Shown here one piece after another: positions 61,620 to 64,000 of a stretch of DNA of 64,000 nucleotides. Each line of letters opens with the position of its first letter. Within the stretch, counting starts at the first letter, position 1. A model generated the notes under the pieces. That model was not told the DNA's origin and did not search any database. It worked only from the letters and a program-made list of their open reading frames with translations. The position numbers were made by a program, and so were the translations under genes. Source of the stretch: Mesobacillus sp. AQ2 (GTDB lineage: Bacteria; Bacillota; Bacilli; Bacillales; Cytobacillaceae); contig NZ_CP126080.1 in NCBI RefSeq assembly GCF_030122805.1, positions 4,345,501-4,409,500 on the forward strand, in the 5' to 3' direction.

Positions 61620-62363
61620 TCACACTAACGACCCTACTGATATTTCCCTATAGGTAACTAGATCAATTTTCCTGTTTTTAAGCTCCTCAAGGATAGCTGG
61701 ATCAGTTAATATAGCAAGCTCCTGAACCCGTTGAAGGTTGTAGGAACTTCCGGTATAAACCTGTTCATCAATATAAGCAGGGTGAGTCATTAATTCTGCT
61801 GTTTCATATGAAAGGACTTTATCCAGCAATCCAATCAAATAGTCTTTGGTCAATTGGTCTCCATAAAACTCATGATTGAAATATTGAACAGGCTGGAAGG
61901 GATTAGGATCCTTACTGACTTTTCTAATTGGCAATTGGTGTTCTTTGGCGATTTTTTCAACAACCTGGTACACCTTCTCCAGTGAATGAACATGATGGTG
62001 ACTGTCAATATGAGTAGGCTTGATGCCAAATGACAGAAACTTTTCAAACTGGGTTTGCAATTCAAGCTCAATGTCCTCTATTACTGCAAATTCTTCAATT
62101 TCAGCCATTCTATAAAACTCTTCCTTGTCGCTTACGAGCGAAGGGACATTGCTGCTTAAGGGTTTTCCACAGGTCAGAACAAAATGAATGCCAACACCCA
62201 ATGCAGGGTTTCTTTTCGCTAGTTCAGCTGCATGTGCCGCTCCCGGCATATTGGCCATTAAAGTAGTAGAGGTCACAACACCATTTTGAAATGCTTCTAT
62301 TATCCCGAGATTAACCCCTTTGGAGTAGCCAAAATCATCTGCATTGATAATTAATTTCGTCAT
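61620..62363 (-). CDS. chbG: Carbohydrate (chitooligosaccharide) deacetylase, YdjC/ChbG family
   Basis: 247 residues. LIINADDFGYSKGVNLGI (metal-binding Asp pair), VGIHFVLTCGKPL (His) and THIDSHHHVHSLEKVYQVV (metal His and catalytic area) define the ChbG/YdjC family. In E. coli ChbG removes one acetyl from chitobiose-6-phosphate and chitotriose-6-phosphate so that the GH4 ChbF can cut them. Here it lies 12 bases behind the IIC gene and near a GH4 gene. It is the evidence that the PTS here handles N-acetylated sugars. Confidence 0.93.
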   Translation of the reverse strand: MTKLIINADDFGYSKGVNLGIIEAFQNGVVTSTTLMANMPGAAHAAELAKRNPALGVGIHFVLTCGKPLSSNVPSLVSDKEEFYRMAEIEEFAVIEDIELELQTQFEKFLSFGIKPTHIDSHHHVHSLEKVYQVVEKIAKEHQLPIRKVSKDPNPFQPVQYFNHEFYGDQLTKDYLIGLLDKVLSYETAELMTHPAYIDEQVYTGSSYNLQRVQELAILTDPAILEELKNRKIDLVTYREISVGSLV

Positions 62364-62375
62364 TTGTTCACACTC

Positions 62376-63725
62376 CTACATGTTGACAACTTTACCAGAC
62401 GAAGTTGTGGTGGTTTCAAAACCGCCTTCTTCAGACAGCTTTTGTTTATCCCAGATACGGAAGAATGGATAATAGATGCCAAATGCTAATGCAAAGTTTA
62501 CTAATTGCAGTATAGCACCTGAAATTTTACCGCCTGCTGCCAGATATCCACCGATGATCGGCGGCATCGTCCAAGGAACAGCAATTCCTGCCGGTTTCCC
62601 TACCAAACCTGTGCTCATTGCAATATAGGTTGTTATGACCATCGCAAGCGGAGTCAATACGAATGGCACGATCATGAGAGGGTTCATCACAATTGGCATG
62701 CCAAATGTTACTGGTTCATTAATATTGAATAATCCTGGCCCAATTGCCAATCGTCCTAATTGCTTTAATTGCTTGCTTCGAGCCCGTAAGACCATGGCGA
62801 ACACCAAGGCCAGGGTAGCTCCGCTCCCGCCAATATAAATGAAGATATCAAAAAATTGCTGTGTGAAAATATTCGGCAGCTCCTGTCCTCCCTGGAAGGC
62901 TAGACGGTTAGCATCCATTGCGGACAGCCAAATTGGGCCCATTACCCCTCCAACAATGGAAGCGCCATGCAATCCACAAGACCAGAGCAGTTGAATCAGG
63001 AACACTGCAACAAGGCTTCCAATCAAACTTCCGCCCAAAACGCCAAGTGGTTTTCCAAGAACCTCGCCAACAATATTGTGCAGGCTCTGGAAATCTGTCT
63101 GCTCTACCAATAATCTCAGCACCCAAATCACTGCAATAACAATAAAGCCAGGAATAAGCGCAACGAATGATTTACTAACAGCAGGCGGCACTCCATCAGG
63201 CATTCTTATGATGATATTTTTCTGAATGATAAAGCGGTATATTTCGGTAGATAGCATCGCAATCAGCATCGCTACAAAAAGCCCCTTACTTCCCATCAAC
63301 GCGGAAGGAATCGCGCCCCCTACCATTATGGCTTCAGTGGCACCTTCCGGGGTAAAGGAAACTTCATACGGAGTAGCCAACAAGAACGCCGCAACTGAAA
63401 TTGCGCCTGCAGACAGGGCATCCACACCATATTTTTCTGCGAGCCGATATGCAATACCAAAGGCTGCAATCAAGGCCATAATATCGAAGGTAGCACCAAC
63501 TGGATACATCAGCTTAGAGAGCCATTGGTCACCAAATGTATTTGCCATGAATTCAGAATAGCCAGGGATTGGCAAGAAACCGAGAATCAGAAACAAAGAA
63601 CCGACTATGATCAGTGGCATAGTTAAAATAATTCCATCGCGAAGCGCCTGCAAGTGGCGTTGGCCAGCAACTCTTCCGGCAACCGGCATAACCTTGTTTT
63701 CCAGGAAATCATTCATTTTGCTCAT
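62376..63725 (-). CDS. PTS lactose/cellobiose-family IIC permease
   Basis: 449 residues, about ten helices. RHLQALRDGIILTMPLIIVGSLFLILGFLPI, AFGIAYRLAEKYGVDALSAG, LLWSCGLHGASIVGGVMGPIW and LFNINEPVTFGMPIVMNPLM (with the NEP motif) are the CelB/ChbC pattern. It imports the sugar while IIB phosphorylates it. 15 bases downstream of IIB copy 2, operon IIB-IIC-chbG. Confidence 0.95.
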   Translation of the reverse strand: MSKMNDFLENKVMPVAGRVAGQRHLQALRDGIILTMPLIIVGSLFLILGFLPIPGYSEFMANTFGDQWLSKLMYPVGATFDIMALIAAFGIAYRLAEKYGVDALSAGAISVAAFLLATPYEVSFTPEGATEAIMVGGAIPSALMGSKGLFVAMLIAMLSTEIYRFIIQKNIIIRMPDGVPPAVSKSFVALIPGFIVIAVIWVLRLLVEQTDFQSLHNIVGEVLGKPLGVLGGSLIGSLVAVFLIQLLWSCGLHGASIVGGVMGPIWLSAMDANRLAFQGGQELPNIFTQQFFDIFIYIGGSGATLALVFAMVLRARSKQLKQLGRLAIGPGLFNINEPVTFGMPIVMNPLMIVPFVLTPLAMVITTYIAMSTGLVGKPAGIAVPWTMPPIIGGYLAAGGKISGAILQLVNFALAFGIYYPFFRIWDKQKLSEEGGFETTTTSSGKVVNM

Positions 63726-63740
63726 TAAACTCTCACTCCC

Positions 63741-64000
63741 CTATTGATATACTAGTTTCTCGGCAAACTTCAATACTTCGGTACCATTACACGTACCATA
63801 GTGAACAGTATTAATGACTTCCACCGGGATTCCACTTTCTTCCCCCAGCTTTTTCAATTGAGGCAGCAGAAAACGGACTTGTGGCCCCAAGAGCAGTACA
63901 TCTGCTTTATTGAGATGGTTATGGACCGAATCACCGGACACTGCCCAAATATTAAATTGCTTGCCTTGCTCTATAGCACATTTCTGCATTTTGGTAACTA
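63741..64000 (-). CDS. PTS lactose/cellobiose-family IIB component (copy 2), 5' end cut by window
   Basis: At least 85 codons visible; the frame runs open to the window edge with [29 protein letters not shown], then [18 protein letters not shown] and [18 protein letters not shown], matching IIB copy 1 almost segment by segment. The phospho-Cys lies outside the window. An ATG at 63989 is internal to the homology and not the start. Confidence 0.92.
   Translation of the reverse strand, partial: VTKMQKCAIEQGKQFNIWAVSGDSVHNHLNKADVLLLGPQVRFLLPQLKKLGEESGIPVEVINTVHYGTCNGTEVLKFAEKLVYQ

Overview
The window looks like a chromosomal segment of a low-GC, spore-former-type Bacillota (Bacillaceae, the Bacillus/Mesobacillus/Cytobacillus kind). 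The signs are strong AGGAGG ribosome sites, frequent TTG/GTG starts, a ComK homologue, the xpaC-yaaN pair, glpF-glpK with glpP/glpD relics, cre boxes, and a WalR box in front of an SH3-NlpC/P60 hydrolase. No rRNA, tRNA, CRISPR array or insertion sequence was seen. Both window edges cut a gene: an alginate-lyase-family gene on the left and a PTS IIB gene on the right.

Layout. (1) 1-9.3 kb, envelope polysaccharide. An alginate-lyase-family gene faces a decayed paralogue. A minus-strand operon galU - sugar transferase - polymerase/ligase - ugd follows (a short teichuronic-acid/EPS-like set supplying UDP-glucuronate). The divergent pair MBOAT (AlgI-like) - DHHW (AlgJ-like) is a polysaccharide O-acetylation module. 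(2) 9.3-21 kb, secreted proteins. Three subtilases and a dimethylformamidase-fold protein share modules: three CWB2 repeats in two of them, and PPC plus a roughly 120-residue beta module in the other two. (3) 21-33.4 kb, mixed envelope genes. These are an acyltransferase, an LtaS-type synthase, galE, four small proteins, an SH3/glucosaminidase autolysin, xpaC-yaaN and a WalR-boxed NlpC/P60 enzyme. (4) 33.4-36.7 kb, a glycerol locus under decay. glpF and glpK are intact with a promoter, cre boxes and leader hairpins, but glpD and the antiterminator gene glpP survive only as fragments. (5) 37-39 kb, a possible competence cluster: a ComK homologue, a divergent small sigma factor resembling staphylococcal SigH, and an IDEAL-domain protein. 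(6) 39-45 kb, an IcaC-like acyltransferase, an amidase lipoprotein, a 5'-nucleotidase, and a PgaC/PgaD pair for poly-N-acetylglucosamine-type polymer.

(7) 45.2-56.4 kb is the most novel-looking unit. A ROK repressor, a binding protein, an ATPase and a fused two-domain permease end in an argininosuccinate-lyase-like enzyme. They stand divergent to a secreted PIG-L deacetylase and a secreted M14 carboxypeptidase. The divergent region carries a promoter overlapped by a perfect cre box and two related inverted repeats that look like ROK operators. This suggests an undescribed carbon-source uptake and degradation pathway with a fumarate-releasing (or similar) lyase step. (8) 56.7-64 kb is a small two-domain protein, a SET-type MFS transporter, and a chitobiose/cellobiose PTS set (IIB, IIC, ChbG deacetylase, DMT protein, second IIB, IIA, GH4 glycosidase) with the same functional content as the enterobacterial chb operon.

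Functions are assigned by recognising motifs and remembered families. No database search was possible. Several starts were moved inside the longest open frame where a Shine-Dalgarno sequence made the choice clear.
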